DNA from: Streptomyces fradiae
GTDB taxonomy: Bacteria > Actinomycetota > Actinomycetes > Streptomycetales > Streptomycetaceae
Direction of reading: 5' to 3'
Length of the DNA stretch: 64,000 nucleotides
Assembly: GCF_041270065.1 (NCBI RefSeq)
Contig: NZ_CP065958.1
Location: forward strand, 682,001-746,000
Part shown: piece by piece, positions 42,113 to 51,511 of the stretch
How positions within the stretch are numbered: the stretch's first letter is position 1
How the letters are laid out: each line of letters opens with the position of its first letter
Program-made: the position numbers and the translations under genes
Notes under the pieces: model-generated
What the model was told of the DNA's origin: nothing
Seen by the model: only the letters and a program-made list of their open reading frames with translations
Database searches by the model: none

Positions 42113-43107
42113 CGGCGGCCGCCGCGGAGCGGGCCTTCGTCGTCGGGGTGGACTCCGGCGGCTCGGGCCTCCGGGTCGCGCTCGCGCGCGCCGGGGACGG
42201 CGAACGGGACGGGCGGATCCTGGAGACGGTCACGTCCGGGGAGCCGGTGCGCACCGGGCCGGGCGGGATCGACGCCGGGCAGCTGCTCGGGCGGCTGCTG
42301 CCGGCCGTGGACGCGATGGCGGCCCGGGCCGGCGGCGGGGCGGTCCGCGCGGTCGCCGTCGGAGCGGCCGGGATGGCGACGCTCGGCGACCGGCTCCGGG
42401 CCGAACTGCCTGGCGCGCTCGCCGAGGCCTGGGGCGTGCGGCGGCTCGCGCTCGCGGCGGACGCCGTCACCGCGTACGCCGGCGCGCTCGGACAGCGGCC
42501 CGGCGCGGTGGTCGCGGGCGGCACCGGGCTGATCGCGCTCGGCACCGATCTGTCCGGCTGGCGCCGGGCGGACGGCTGGGGTCATCTGCTCGGCGACTGC
42601 GGCAGCGGGGCCTGGATCGGCCGGGCCGGTCTGGAGGCGGCGATGCGGGCGTACGACGGACGGCGCGGTGGTTCGGCGGCGTTGCTCGCGCGGGCCGAGG
42701 AACGGTTCGGGCCGGCCGCCGGGTTGCCGGCCGCGCTGTACCCCCGTACCGACCGGCCGGCCGTCCTCGCCTCGTTCGCGCCGGACGTGGCCGCGGCCGC
42801 CGGCGATCCGGTCGCAAGCGGAATCCTCGCCGAAGCCGGCCGGCAGATCGCGGAGGCCGCGGCGGCGGTCCTCCCGGCGAGTCCCGACGGCTCGGACGGT
42901 GAAGTGGCGTTCACCGGGGGGCTGTTCAGGATCGGCAAGGCCCTGCTCGGGCCGCTGCGGGCCGAACTGGGCAGGATGGCTCCGGGGGTTCGCGAAGTGC
43001 CCGCCGCGGGCGATCCGCTGGCCGGGGCGGTGACGATCGCGGCCGCGCTCGCGGGCGGAACACTGCGTCTGCCGGAGGACCCGCGCATGCTCCAAGTCAC
43101 CAGGTAA
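42109..43107 (+). CDS. BadF/BadG/BcrA/BcrD-type ATPase (N-acetylglucosamine kinase-like)
   Basis: A 332-residue ASKHA-fold kinase. The phosphate-1 motif is [14 protein letters not shown], the adenosine region is [10 protein letters not shown] followed by [20 protein letters not shown], and the C-terminal part has [11 protein letters not shown]. The last features match GlcNAc kinase-like members rather than the iron-sulfur BadF activators, because no Cys cluster is present. The GTG start overlaps the ung stop. The link to uracil repair is probably only transcriptional. Confidence 0.85.
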   Translation: MTAAAAERAFVVGVDSGGSGLRVALARAGDGERDGRILETVTSGEPVRTGPGGIDAGQLLGRLLPAVDAMAARAGGGAVRAVAVGAAGMATLGDRLRAELPGALAEAWGVRRLALAADAVTAYAGALGQRPGAVVAGGTGLIALGTDLSGWRRADGWGHLLGDCGSGAWIGRAGLEAAMRAYDGRRGGSAALLARAEERFGPAAGLPAALYPRTDRPAVLASFAPDVAAAAGDPVASGILAEAGRQIAEAAAAVLPASPDGSDGEVAFTGGLFRIGKALLGPLRAELGRMAPGVREVPAAGDPLAGAVTIAAALAGGTLRLPEDPRMLQVTR

Positions 43108-43204
43108 CAGCAGTTCCCGGCCAGTTCGGACATAGCGGGGCAGAAGTCGCCCGACTGCACCTCAGCGAGCCGGGCGGCGCACGAAACCAGTAGCATGCGG
43201 CGCC

Positions 43205-44122
43205 ATGAGCTCCCCCACTGGGCCCACTCCCGGGCTGCCTGTACGAATGCCGCGACCCCGCCAGTCCGGGCGGCACCGTCGCCCTGAACCCGTGGCGGCG
43301 CCCGAGGGCGCTCCGACCCTGGTGCTCGCCGTTCCCGGCGTGCCGTCGGCCGCTATACGCTCGCTGGCCGAGGAGGTCGTGAGCATCGCCCGCTCGGAGC
43401 TGCCCGGCCTTGAGGCCGTGATCGGCTACCTGGACGGCGACGACACCGAGTACCCGACCCTGGCGTCGGTCCTCACCGCGGTCTCCGCCCTGCGCACCGA
43501 GCGTTACGAGATCGCCGTGGCCGCCGGCCGCGAGGTCGCCGCCCCCGAGGGCCCGGCCGCGGTCGTGGTGCCGCTGCTCGCGGGCCCGGACAGCGCGCTG
43601 ACCCGTCAGATCCGCCAGGCCGTCATGGACGCCGGCAACAACGCCGAGCTGACCGATGTGCTCGGTCCGCACCCGCTGCTCGCCGAGGCGCTGCACGTGC
43701 GCCTGTCGGAGGCCGGTCTGGCCCGCGCCGACCGCGCGCGCCTGTTCACGGTCGCCACGGCGGCCGACGGCATCATCCTGGCCACCGTGGGCGGCGAGGA
43801 GGCCGTGCAGGCCGCCGGCATCACGGGCATGCTGCTCGCTGCCCGGCTCGCGGTGCCGGTGATGGCGGCCGCGCTCGACCAGGACGGTTCGATCTCCTCG
43901 ATCGCCGAGCAGCTGCGCGGCGCCGGTGCGGAGCAGCTCGCGCTCGCCCCGTATCTGATCGGCCCGGAGCTGTCCGAGGGGCTGCTGGACGCGGCGGCCA
44001 AGGAGGCGGGCTGCGCGGCGGCCGAGCCGCTGGGCGCGTACCCGGCGATCGGCCGGCTGGTGCTCTCGCAGTTCATGTCGACCCTCGGCATCGCCCCGCA
44101 GCCGGGCGCCTCGGTGCGCTAG
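43205..44122 (+). CDS. CbiX/sirohydrochlorin chelatase-like protein, active site degenerate
   Basis: A 305-residue protein of the two-lobed CbiX family. The overall pattern remains: VLTAVSALRTERYEIAVAAG, VLGPHPLLAEALHVRLSEAG and a repeated second lobe with LAPYLIGPELSEGLL. In active chelatases each lobe begins with an HGS-type metal-binding motif; here the corresponding stretches read LVLAVPGVPSAA and IILATVGGEEAV, without His. A chelatase function is therefore doubtful. The basic N-terminal 30 residues precede the first lobe. Confidence 0.75.
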   Translation: MSSPTGPTPGLPVRMPRPRQSGRHRRPEPVAAPEGAPTLVLAVPGVPSAAIRSLAEEVVSIARSELPGLEAVIGYLDGDDTEYPTLASVLTAVSALRTERYEIAVAAGREVAAPEGPAAVVVPLLAGPDSALTRQIRQAVMDAGNNAELTDVLGPHPLLAEALHVRLSEAGLARADRARLFTVATAADGIILATVGGEEAVQAAGITGMLLAARLAVPVMAAALDQDGSISSIAEQLRGAGAEQLALAPYLIGPELSEGLLDAAAKEAGCAAAEPLGAYPAIGRLVLSQFMSTLGIAPQPGASVR

Positions 44123-44193
44123 CCGCACCTCGTAACCCGTAACCGGAACCCGAAAGCGGAACCGGAAGCGGTACCGCGCAACGTACGACCGTG

Positions 44194-44239
44194 ACGGGAA
44201 GGGCCCGCACCGGAGAGATCCGGTGCGGGCCCTTCCCGT
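44194..44239. terminator. Bidirectional hairpin terminator (20-bp perfect stem)
   Basis: The arms 44194-44213 and 44220-44239 are exact complements, with a six-base loop AGAGAT. It sits between the convergent CbiX-like and lactonase genes and should stop both transcripts. Confidence 0.85.
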
Positions 44240-44266
44240 GCGCGGTCCCGTGCGCGCGGGCGGCCG

Positions 44267-45328
44267 TCAGGCGAAGACCACGCAGGACGCGGCGGGCGCC
44301 GGGATCGACCCGGCGCGCTCGGGCAGCCCGGTCTGCGGGTCCACGGTGAACCAGGTGACGTCGCCGGAGCGCTCGTTCGCCGCGTACAGGTGCCGTCCTG
44401 AGGGCGCGAGGGTCAGATCGCGGGGCCAGTGGCCGCCGCAGGGCACCGAGGCGGTCAGCCGGGCGCTCGCGCCGTCCTCGGCGAGCGCGAGCACGGCGAG
44501 CGTGTCGGCGCCGCGCACGGCGGCCCACAGGAAGCGTCCGTCGGGGGCGACGACGGCCTCGGAGGGGTAGCAGGCCCCCTGGGCGCCCTCGGGCACGACG
44601 GGCGTCTCTCCGAGCGGCGTGAGCACGCCCGCCGCGGCGTCCCAGCGGCACACGGTGACGGTGGGCTCCAGCTCGTTCAGGACGTACGCGTACTCGCCGG
44701 CCGGGTGGAAGGCGAGGTGGCGCGGTCCGGTGCCGGGGCGCATTGCGGTGCTGCCGTGCGGCCGGAGGGTGCCCGTGGCGGCGTCGAGGGCACTGACGGT
44801 CACGGAGTCGGTCCCGAGGTCCACGGCGAGCACCCAGCGGCCGCCGGGGTCGGGCAGCACCTGGTGCGCGTGCGGGCCCTCCTGCCGGCCGGCGACGGGT
44901 CCGCCGCCCTCGTGGCGCACCTGCCCGGCGACGGGCCCGAGGGAGCCGTCGGCGGCGACGGGCAGCACGGAGACGCTGCCGGAGGTGTAGTTCGCGGTGA
45001 GCACGTGCCCGCCGGTGACGGCGAGGTGCGTGGGGCCCGCGGCGTCCACCGGCGCGGGCGGCCCGAGCGGGCGGGGTGCGGGCCCGGTGATGTCGAAGGC
45101 CGCGGCGGCGCCGTCCTTGGTCTCGGAGACGGCGTAGAGCACGTCTCCGTCGAGCGCGAGGAACGACGGGTCGGCGACCGCGTCGCTCGAACCGGTGACG
45201 GCGAGCGCACCCGTCTCCGGATCCACGTCGGCGGCGAGCACCCCCTGCCCGCCGGCCGATGTGAACGAACCGATGTACGCCCGCCCCGGGCGCCGCGCGC
45301 CCGTCTGCCCTGTCCGCGTGTCGCTCAC
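44267..45328 (-). CDS. Lactonase (7-bladed propeller) family protein
   Basis: A 353-residue propeller of the 6-phosphogluconolactonase/carboxymuconate cyclase-like family. Typical blades are YIGSFTSAGGQGVLAADVDP, YAVSETKDGAAAAFDI, THLAVTGGHVLTANYTSG and HLYAANERSGDVTWF. Family members hydrolyse lactones such as 6-phosphogluconolactone. The GTG at 45328 has a GGGGAGG ribosome binding site. No signal peptide is apparent, so it is likely cytoplasmic. It is a single gene ending at a strong bidirectional terminator. Confidence 0.85.
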   Translation of the reverse strand: MSDTRTGQTGARRPGRAYIGSFTSAGGQGVLAADVDPETGALAVTGSSDAVADPSFLALDGDVLYAVSETKDGAAAAFDITGPAPRPLGPPAPVDAAGPTHLAVTGGHVLTANYTSGSVSVLPVAADGSLGPVAGQVRHEGGGPVAGRQEGPHAHQVLPDPGGRWVLAVDLGTDSVTVSALDAATGTLRPHGSTAMRPGTGPRHLAFHPAGEYAYVLNELEPTVTVCRWDAAAGVLTPLGETPVVPEGAQGACYPSEAVVAPDGRFLWAAVRGADTLAVLALAEDGASARLTASVPCGGHWPRDLTLAPSGRHLYAANERSGDVTWFTVDPQTGLPERAGSIPAPAASCVVFA

Positions 45329-45432
45329 GGCGCCTCCCCTGTCCCTGGGGCCGGCCACGACCGACCGGCCGCCGTCCGAGTGACGTTAGCAGGCGGTCTA
45401 GACCAAAGGCGGGCGGCCGGGGAAAGCGGGGA

Positions 45433-46977
45433 TCAGGCCGCCGGGACCAGGGGCGAGCCGGGCGCGGTGCGCAGCGGGGTCGCCAGGGCGGTGAGGGCGT
45501 GCTCCAGGGCGTGGAGGTGGGTCAGGGCGGCTTCCGCGCCGGGGTGGTGGGCGGGGAGTGCGGCCTCGGTGGGGGTCTGCGGACGCTTCGGGGCGACCGG
45601 CGGTACGAGGGCGTGGACGGCGGCTTCGACGCGCCAGGCGGCGGCCGCGAGGCGGGCGTCGTGGGAGGCGTCGGGGTCGGCGGCGACGGCGGCGAGGCCG
45701 CGGCTCTCACGGGCGCAGGCGTCGAGCAGGTCCAGGACGTGCCGGGCGCGGGCCTTGCGGGCGCGGAGCGGGCTCAGCGGGTGGACCAGCGGGGCCAGGG
45801 TGAGCCGGGCGCGGGAGAGCAGCAGGTCGAGTTCGGCGGCGTGGGCGGCCGGGTCGGCGTGCGGGTCGCCGGCGAGGCGGCGGGCCGCGGCGCTGGTGCA
45901 GGCGTGCACGCAGCCGACGGCGCGCTGGATCCAGGCGTTGGTGGCCGCGTGGGTGGTGACCGGCAGCAGCGCGACGCCGACGGCCGCGCCGAGGGCGCCG
46001 ACCGCGGTCTCCTCGAAGCGGAGCAGCAGCAGCCCGGGGTGCAGGACGCCGAGGAGCCCGTAGAGCAGTCCGGCCATGACGGTCACGAAGAACATCATCC
46101 AGCTGTACGAGAGCGGCGCGGTGTAGAAGATGCCGAAGACGCACAGGGCGACGAGCGCGGCCGTCGGGGCGGGGGCGCCGCCGAGCGGGATCGCCACGAG
46201 CAGTCCGGCGGCGATGCCGGTCACCGTCCCCACGACGCGGCGGAAGCCGCGGACCAGGGTCTCGCCGCGCGAGGCGGTGTTGACGAAGATCCACCAAGCG
46301 GTGCCGACGGCCCAGTACCAGCGCTCCTCGGAGAGGATCTGACCGATGGCGAGGGCGACGGCGCAGGCGGCGGTGGCCTGGAAGGCCTGCCGGGTGGTGG
46401 GCCGGGCGAGGCCGGTGCCCGGCAGCGGCACGGGCGCGGCGGGCGGCGGCACGCGCCGCTCGATGCACCAGAGGCCGAAGCGGACCGCGCCGGCCGTGCC
46501 GAGCGCCAGCAGCACGGCGCCGAAGAGCTCGGGCAGCTGGGCGGGCACCGCGTGCAGGAACTGGGTCACGAAGAACTGCATGAAGGCGAAGATGCCGAGC
46601 GCGTGGCCGCGCGGGCCCCAGCGCCGCGCGTACACGCCGGCGAAGACCACCAGGAGCCACGCGAGGTCGCGGAGCAGCGGCGCGCCGTGCAGGACGGTGG
46701 CGAGCGCGAGCACGGGGAAGCCGGCCAGCGGGAGCAGGGCGGTGGTGACGGCCTGCTGACGGACGGTGGGATCGGCGACCGTGAAGAGCGCGAGCAGCGC
46801 GGCGAGGCCCGCGGTGATGGACGCGGTCAGGGAGAGCCCGGCCAGTTCGGCGACGGCCACGGCGAGGCCGACGCCGAGGACGGCGCGGCTCGCGACCCGC
46901 AGCCGGACCTTGCCGGGGTCCGGCGCCACGCACACATGGCGCAGCAGTCTGCCGGTGGCCGCCAGGGCCTTCTTCAT
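45433..46977 (-). CDS. FUSC family (aromatic acid exporter-like) membrane protein
   Basis: A 514-residue membrane protein. Two blocks of hydrophobic helices (about residues 25-170 and 205-340) surround a conserved segment (FQATAACAVALAIGQILSEE, then YWAVGTAWWIFVNTASRGETL and FRRVVGTVTGIAAGLLVA), the FUSC pattern. A long helical cytoplasmic tail follows. Relatives export aromatic carboxylates or other toxic compounds. The ATG at 46977 is chosen; a GTG ten codons upstream is possible. It diverges from an Lrp/AsnC regulator that may control it. Confidence 0.82.
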   Translation of the reverse strand: MKKALAATGRLLRHVCVAPDPGKVRLRVASRAVLGVGLAVAVAELAGLSLTASITAGLAALLALFTVADPTVRQQAVTTALLPLAGFPVLALATVLHGAPLLRDLAWLLVVFAGVYARRWGPRGHALGIFAFMQFFVTQFLHAVPAQLPELFGAVLLALGTAGAVRFGLWCIERRVPPPAAPVPLPGTGLARPTTRQAFQATAACAVALAIGQILSEERWYWAVGTAWWIFVNTASRGETLVRGFRRVVGTVTGIAAGLLVAIPLGGAPAPTAALVALCVFGIFYTAPLSYSWMMFFVTVMAGLLYGLLGVLHPGLLLLRFEETAVGALGAAVGVALLPVTTHAATNAWIQRAVGCVHACTSAAARRLAGDPHADPAAHAAELDLLLSRARLTLAPLVHPLSPLRARKARARHVLDLLDACARESRGLAAVAADPDASHDARLAAAAWRVEAAVHALVPPVAPKRPQTPTEAALPAHHPGAEAALTHLHALEHALTALATPLRTAPGSPLVPAA

Positions 46978-47254
46978 GACGGTCGTTCCGCCCCCGCTGT
47001 GGTACACACACCCTCTTCACGCATCACGGACGCTTCCCGCGTCCCGGACGTACTCATGGACGTACACATGACGAAGGCGCCGCGGGTCCGGGGTCCGGCC
47101 ACCTCGCCGGTCCGGCGCGTGCGCGGCGCCATCTGTGCATTTCTTCTTCGAAGGAAAACATCCATCGGCCCACTGGCTCAACCGAGTCCCTAACTGCTGG
47201 GCCATTGGTACAGTCGAAGGGTCGGCGGCACGGCCAGAAGGAGGCCAACGGACC

Positions 47255-47728
47255 ATGGCGGTGGACGAACTCGACACCCGCATCCTGCGGCTGCTCATCG
47301 AGCAGCCGCGCACCAGCGTGCGCGAGTACGCGCGGATCCTGGGCGTGGCCCGGGGCACCGTGCAGGCCCGGATCGACCGGCTTGAGCGGGACGGCGTGAT
47401 CACGGCCACCGGCCCGGTGCTGTCCCCGGCGGCGCTTGGGCACCCGGTCCTCGCCTTCGTGCACATCGAGGTCACCCAGGGGCATCTGGACGAGGTCGGG
47501 GACGCGCTGGCGGGCGTTCCGGAGATCGTCGAGGCCTTCTCCATCACCGGCGGCGGCGATCTGCTGACCCGGGTGGTGGCCCGCGACGCGGGACATCTGG
47601 AGGACGTGATCCAGCGGCTGATCCAGCTGCCCGGCGTGGTCCGCACCCGCACCGAGATCGCGCTGCGCGAGCGCGTGGCGCACCGGCTGCTGCCGCTGGT
47701 GGAGGCGGTGGGCCGCGGGAGCACGTGA
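47255..47728 (+). CDS. Lrp/AsnC family transcriptional regulator
   Basis: A 157-residue regulator with an N-terminal HTH (LDTRILRLLIEQPRTSVREY, then GVARGTVQARIDRLERDGVI) and a C-terminal RAM/AsnC ligand domain with GPVLSPAALGHPVLAFVHIE. It probably senses an amino acid or aromatic acid and forms an octamer. An AGGAGGCC ribosome binding site supports the ATG. It diverges from the FUSC exporter across 277 bp and is the likely controller of that gene. Confidence 0.9.
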   Translation: MAVDELDTRILRLLIEQPRTSVREYARILGVARGTVQARIDRLERDGVITATGPVLSPAALGHPVLAFVHIEVTQGHLDEVGDALAGVPEIVEAFSITGGGDLLTRVVARDAGHLEDVIQRLIQLPGVVRTRTEIALRERVAHRLLPLVEAVGRGST

Positions 47729-47824
47729 CGGGCTTGGCGTTTCCTCCAGGAGGGAGGGCAGGTACCAGGAGGATGTCCCACAGCTGATTGCAGATGAGAT
47801 CCTGCCCCACCTAGGCTGGCGCAC

Positions 47825-48220
47825 ATGCAGTCCTACACCATCGGCCAGGCCGCGCGTCTCCTCGGCGTCAGCCCGGACACCGCGCGCCGCTGGGCCGACG
47901 CCGGGCGGGTCGCCACCCATCGCGACGAGGGCGGCCGGCGGCTCATCGACGGGCGCGACCTGGCCGCGTTCTCCGTCGAGCTCGCGCAGGCCGGGACCGC
48001 GGACGAGGAGGAGCCGTACACCTCGGCCCGCAACGCCTTCCCCGGCATCGTCACCGCCGTCAAGCTCGGCGACGTCGCCGCCCAGGTCGAGATCCAGGCC
48101 GGGCCGCACCGGCTCGTCTCACTGCTCACCCGCGAGGCGGTGGAAGAACTGGGCCTGGAGGTCGGCATGCAGGCCACCGCCCGGGTGAAGTCCACCAGCG
48201 TGCACATCGACCGCACCTGA
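47825..48220 (+). CDS. HTH-TOBE molybdenum-binding protein (MopI/ModE-like)
   Basis: A 131-residue protein. The N-terminal MerR/excisionase-like helix-turn-helix (YTIGQAARLLGVSPDTARRW, residues 4-23) is followed by a TOBE/Mop domain (SARNAFPGIVTAVKLGDVAA, then VSLLTREAVEELGLEVGMQA), which binds molybdate. It should be a small molybdate-responsive regulator or storage protein. It stands directly before the modBC fusion, with only 15 bp between the genes. Confidence 0.87.
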   Translation: MQSYTIGQAARLLGVSPDTARRWADAGRVATHRDEGGRRLIDGRDLAAFSVELAQAGTADEEEPYTSARNAFPGIVTAVKLGDVAAQVEIQAGPHRLVSLLTREAVEELGLEVGMQATARVKSTSVHIDRT

Positions 48221-48235
48221 GTACCTGGTCCCCGC

Positions 48236-50218
48236 GTGTCGATGAACCGGTCCCGCACCCCGATCGCCCTCGCCGTCCCCGCCCTGCTCGGGGTCGCGTT
48301 CCTGCTGCTGCCGCTGCTCGGCATCCTGGTGCGCACCGAGTGGAGCGAGCTGGGCGCGCATCTGACCGCCGCCGGGACCGTCGAGGCGCTGCGGCTGTCG
48401 CTGATCGTCTCGTTCTGCGCCCTGGGGCTCTCGCTGCTGTTCGGCGTGCCGCTGGCGTGGCTGCTCGCCCGGGTGCCGTTCCCCGGCAAGGCCTTCGTAC
48501 GGTCCCTGGTGCTGCTGCCGATGGTGCTGCCGCCGACCGTGGGCGGTGTGGCGCTGCTGCTCGCCTTCGGGCGGCGCGGGCTGCTCGGGCCGTGGCTGGA
48601 GGACACCTTCGGCGTCACCCTGCCCTTCCACACCTCCGGCGCGGTGCTCGCGGCGACCTTCGTCGCCATGCCGTTCCTGGTCATCAGCCTGGAGGGCGCG
48701 CTCGGCGGGCTCCGGCCGCGGTACGAGGAGACGGCGGCCTCGCTCGGCGCCTCGCCGCTGCGGGTGTTCCTCACCGTCACGCTGCCCATGGTCGCCCCGG
48801 GCCTGGTCGCGGGCGCGGCGCTCACCTGGGCGCGGGCGCTCGGCGAGTTCGGCGCGACGATCACGTTCGCGGGAAATCTGCCGGGCACCACGCAGACCCT
48901 GCCGCTCCAGGTCTACCTCCTGCTCCAGGACGAGCCCGAGGCCGCGACCTCGGTCTCGCTGCTGCTCCTGGTGATCGCGATGGCGGTGCTGATCGCGCTG
49001 CGCGGGCGCTGGACGGGTTCGCCCCCGGGCGGGCGCCCGGTGCGCGCGGCCGCCGCCCCGGCGGAGCCGGAGCGCGTGACGGGCGCGGACCCCGCCTCGT
49101 ACGCCCCCGGTCCGGCCACCCCCGTCCCGTACGAGAAGGGGGCCGGCGCACCGGGGGACGCGGCCGGCGACGGGGAGCGCTGGGCGCTGCACGCCGAGGT
49201 CAGCGGCTTCGACCGGCTCACCCTGGACGCCGAGCCCGGCACGACGATCGCCGTCGTCGGGCCGAACGGGGCCGGGAAGACCACCCTGCTGCGGGCCCTG
49301 CTCGGGCTTACGCCCCGGGCGCACGCGCGGTTGACCCTCGGGGACGCCGACGTCACCGACCTCGCCCCGCACCGGCGGCAGGTCGCCTGGGTGCCGCAGG
49401 ACGGGGCGCTGTTTCCGCATCTGTCGGCGCTCGCGAACACCGCCTACGGGCTGCGGGCCCGGGGTGTGCCGCGGGCCGAGGCGCGCGCGGCCGCGCAGGC
49501 CTGGCTCGACCGGCTGGGCGTCGGCCACCTCGCCCGGCGCAGGCCCGCGCAGCTGTCCGGCGGCCAGGCGCAGCGGGTCGCGCTCGCCCGGGCGCTCGCC
49601 GCCCGGCCCCGGCTGCTGCTGCTCGACGAGCCGCTGGCCGCGCTCGACCAGACCACCCGCGCCCAGGTACGGCACACCCTGCGCGGGCATCTCGCGGACT
49701 TCGGCGGGGTCTGCCTGATCGTCACCCACGACCCGGTGGAGGCGGTGTCGCTCGCCGACCGGGTGCTCGTCCTGGAGGACGGGCGCGCCCTGCAGGACGC
49801 CTCCCCCGCCGAGGTCTCGCGCCACCCGCGCTCGCCGTGGGTCGCGCGGCTCCTCGGCCGCAACGCCTGGCCGGCGACGGCGAGCGGGGCGGGCGGGCGG
49901 CTCGCCCTGGCCGGCGGCGGCTCGCTGGTCGCCGCCGATCCGGTGCCGGCGGGCGCGGAGGTCCTCGCGATCATCCCGCCCGAGGCGGTGGCCGTGCACC
50001 GCGAGCGCCCCGGCGGCAGCCCCCGGAACGTCTGGCCCGGCACGGTCCGCGAGATCACGGCGAGCGGCAGCCGCCTGCGGGTCCTCATCACCTCGGACCA
50101 GGTGCCGCCGCTGGTCGCCGAGATCACCCCGCAGGCCGCCGCCGAGCTCGCCCTGGCGGACGGCGCACCGGTGTGGACGGGCGTGAAGGCGACCGAGGTC
50201 ACCGTCGTCACCCTGTGA
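48236..50218 (+). CDS. Molybdate ABC transporter ModB-ModC fusion
   Basis: A 660-residue fusion of permease and ATPase. The N-terminal half (about residues 1-265) has five or six membrane helices and the EAA-loop EETAASLGASPLRVFLTVTL. The C-terminal half is the ATPase: Walker A GPNGAGKTT, signature LSGGQAQRVALARAL, Walker B LLLLDEPLAALD, H-loop THDPVEA, and a final TOBE-like domain. It should import molybdate. No modA gene lies next to it. Starts are GTG at 48236 or ATG at 48242. Confidence 0.9.
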   Translation: MSMNRSRTPIALAVPALLGVAFLLLPLLGILVRTEWSELGAHLTAAGTVEALRLSLIVSFCALGLSLLFGVPLAWLLARVPFPGKAFVRSLVLLPMVLPPTVGGVALLLAFGRRGLLGPWLEDTFGVTLPFHTSGAVLAATFVAMPFLVISLEGALGGLRPRYEETAASLGASPLRVFLTVTLPMVAPGLVAGAALTWARALGEFGATITFAGNLPGTTQTLPLQVYLLLQDEPEAATSVSLLLLVIAMAVLIALRGRWTGSPPGGRPVRAAAAPAEPERVTGADPASYAPGPATPVPYEKGAGAPGDAAGDGERWALHAEVSGFDRLTLDAEPGTTIAVVGPNGAGKTTLLRALLGLTPRAHARLTLGDADVTDLAPHRRQVAWVPQDGALFPHLSALANTAYGLRARGVPRAEARAAAQAWLDRLGVGHLARRRPAQLSGGQAQRVALARALAARPRLLLLDEPLAALDQTTRAQVRHTLRGHLADFGGVCLIVTHDPVEAVSLADRVLVLEDGRALQDASPAEVSRHPRSPWVARLLGRNAWPATASGAGGRLALAGGGSLVAADPVPAGAEVLAIIPPEAVAVHRERPGGSPRNVWPGTVREITASGSRLRVLITSDQVPPLVAEITPQAAAELALADGAPVWTGVKATEVTVVTL

Positions 50219-50315
50219 CCGGGGTTCCCGGCGGGGCCGAAATCCCGTGGCCCGCCCGGGGGTTCTGTGGCAGCGTGCCAGCCGCCCGTCCCCGTCCCCT
50301 GATCCGGAGCGTCCC

Positions 50316-50933
50316 ATGACCGTCCCCGCCCGCCTCGTACCCCTCATCGAACAGTTCGAGTTCACCCGCGACCGGCTGGTGAACCGGCTCCGTGGGCCGG
50401 TGATGGACAGCGGGAACGGCACCGAGGTGCCGGTGCCGCCGCTGACGGACGACGAGTACCGGTGGGAGCCGGTGGCGGACTGCTGGTCGGTGCGCCGGCG
50501 GGCGGACGGGCCCGGGGCACGGGCCACGGTGCTGACCGGGGCCGGGGACTGGGGGCGGGACGCGACGCCGGCGCCGCATCCGGTGCCGGCGCCGTTCACC
50601 ACGATCGCCTGGCGCACCAGCCATCTCGCGGAGATGTTCACGCTGCGCACCGACCACACCGCCGGTGGGCGGACGCTCACCCGGGACGATTTCCGCAGCC
50701 ACGGGGACGCGGCCACGGCCGTCGCCGATCTGGAGCGGGCGATGGCGGGCTGGCACGCGATGCTGCTCGGGCTGACCGACGCGGATCTCGACACGATGGG
50801 ATACTGCAGCTATCCACACGGCAGCGATCCCGAGGACGCGCTCGTCGACGTCGTGTGGTGGATGAACCAGGAACTCCTTGCACACGGCGCGGAGATCGCC
50901 CTGCTCAGGGACCTGTACCGGGCCCGCGGCTGA
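50316..50933 (+). CDS. DinB family protein (DUF664/DUF1569-like)
   Basis: A 205-residue four-helix DinB-fold protein. Metal-ligand type His residues appear as WRTSHLAEMF and, near the C-terminus, WWMNQELLAHGAEIALLRDL; the first helix ends with the DEYRWEPVADCWSVR segment. The fold is shared by mycothiol- and bacillithiol-dependent enzymes, but its reaction is unknown. The ATG at 50316 begins the conserved region. It is followed by the SRPBCC gene on the same strand. Confidence 0.8.
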   Translation: MTVPARLVPLIEQFEFTRDRLVNRLRGPVMDSGNGTEVPVPPLTDDEYRWEPVADCWSVRRRADGPGARATVLTGAGDWGRDATPAPHPVPAPFTTIAWRTSHLAEMFTLRTDHTAGGRTLTRDDFRSHGDAATAVADLERAMAGWHAMLLGLTDADLDTMGYCSYPHGSDPEDALVDVVWWMNQELLAHGAEIALLRDLYRARG

Positions 50934-50988
50934 CCCTCCGGCGAGGGGCGACGGGCGGCGCCCCGCGTGGGACGATGGAGGAGATCCA

Positions 50989-51006
50989 TCCTTCGCAAGC
51001 GAAGGA
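50989..51006. promoter_or_regulatory. Palindrome overlapping the SRPBCC ribosome binding site
   Basis: TCCTTCGC-AA-GCGAAGGA, perfect 8-bp arms. The right arm contains the first part of GAAGGAGG, the ribosome binding site of the next gene. It could be an operator, or a hairpin that hides the ribosome binding site. Confidence 0.6.
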
Positions 51007-51012
51007 GGCGAC

Positions 51013-51465
51013 ATGTCCAGGATCAACGCCTCGATCGACATCGCACGTCCGCCCGAAGAGGTCTTCGCCTACATCACCGACCCCAGCCATCTGCCCGACT
51101 GGCAGGAGAGCGCGGTGAAGGTGACGCCTCGCCGCGGCACCCCCGGCACGGTCGGCTCGCAGGTCGCCATCACCCGGCACATGGGCAAGCGGGACTTCGA
51201 CATGACCATGCAGGTCATGGAGCTCGACCCGCCACGCAGCTGGCACATCCACGGCGTGGACGGACCGGTCCGCGGTGACGTCCAGGGCAGCATCGAGCCA
51301 CTGGACCAGGGCACCCGCTCACGGCTGACGCTCTCCCTCGACTTCGAGGGGCACGGCATCGGGAAGGCCCTGGTGCCCCTGGTCGTGAAGCCCCGCGCGC
51401 GCAAGGAGATACCGCGCGACGAGGAGCACCTGAAGGGCATCCTGGAGGCCGGCGCCACCGGCTGA
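51013..51465 (+). CDS. SRPBCC family protein (polyketide cyclase/dehydrase-like)
   Basis: A 150-residue START/Bet v1-like protein. It begins with the classical INASIDIARPPEEVFAYITD, then LPDWQESAVKV and the late SLDFEGHGIGKAL. These proteins bind hydrophobic ligands in a deep cavity; some are cyclases or lipid carriers. The partner is unknown. A strong GAAGGAGG ribosome binding site lies 5 bases before the ATG and is part of a palindrome, which suggests control at translation or by a repressor. Confidence 0.85.
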   Translation: MSRINASIDIARPPEEVFAYITDPSHLPDWQESAVKVTPRRGTPGTVGSQVAITRHMGKRDFDMTMQVMELDPPRSWHIHGVDGPVRGDVQGSIEPLDQGTRSRLTLSLDFEGHGIGKALVPLVVKPRARKEIPRDEEHLKGILEAGATG

Positions 51466-51511
51466 CCGGCGCCCGCCACACCGTCGTACGAGCGCACGCC
51501 GTCGTACGGGC

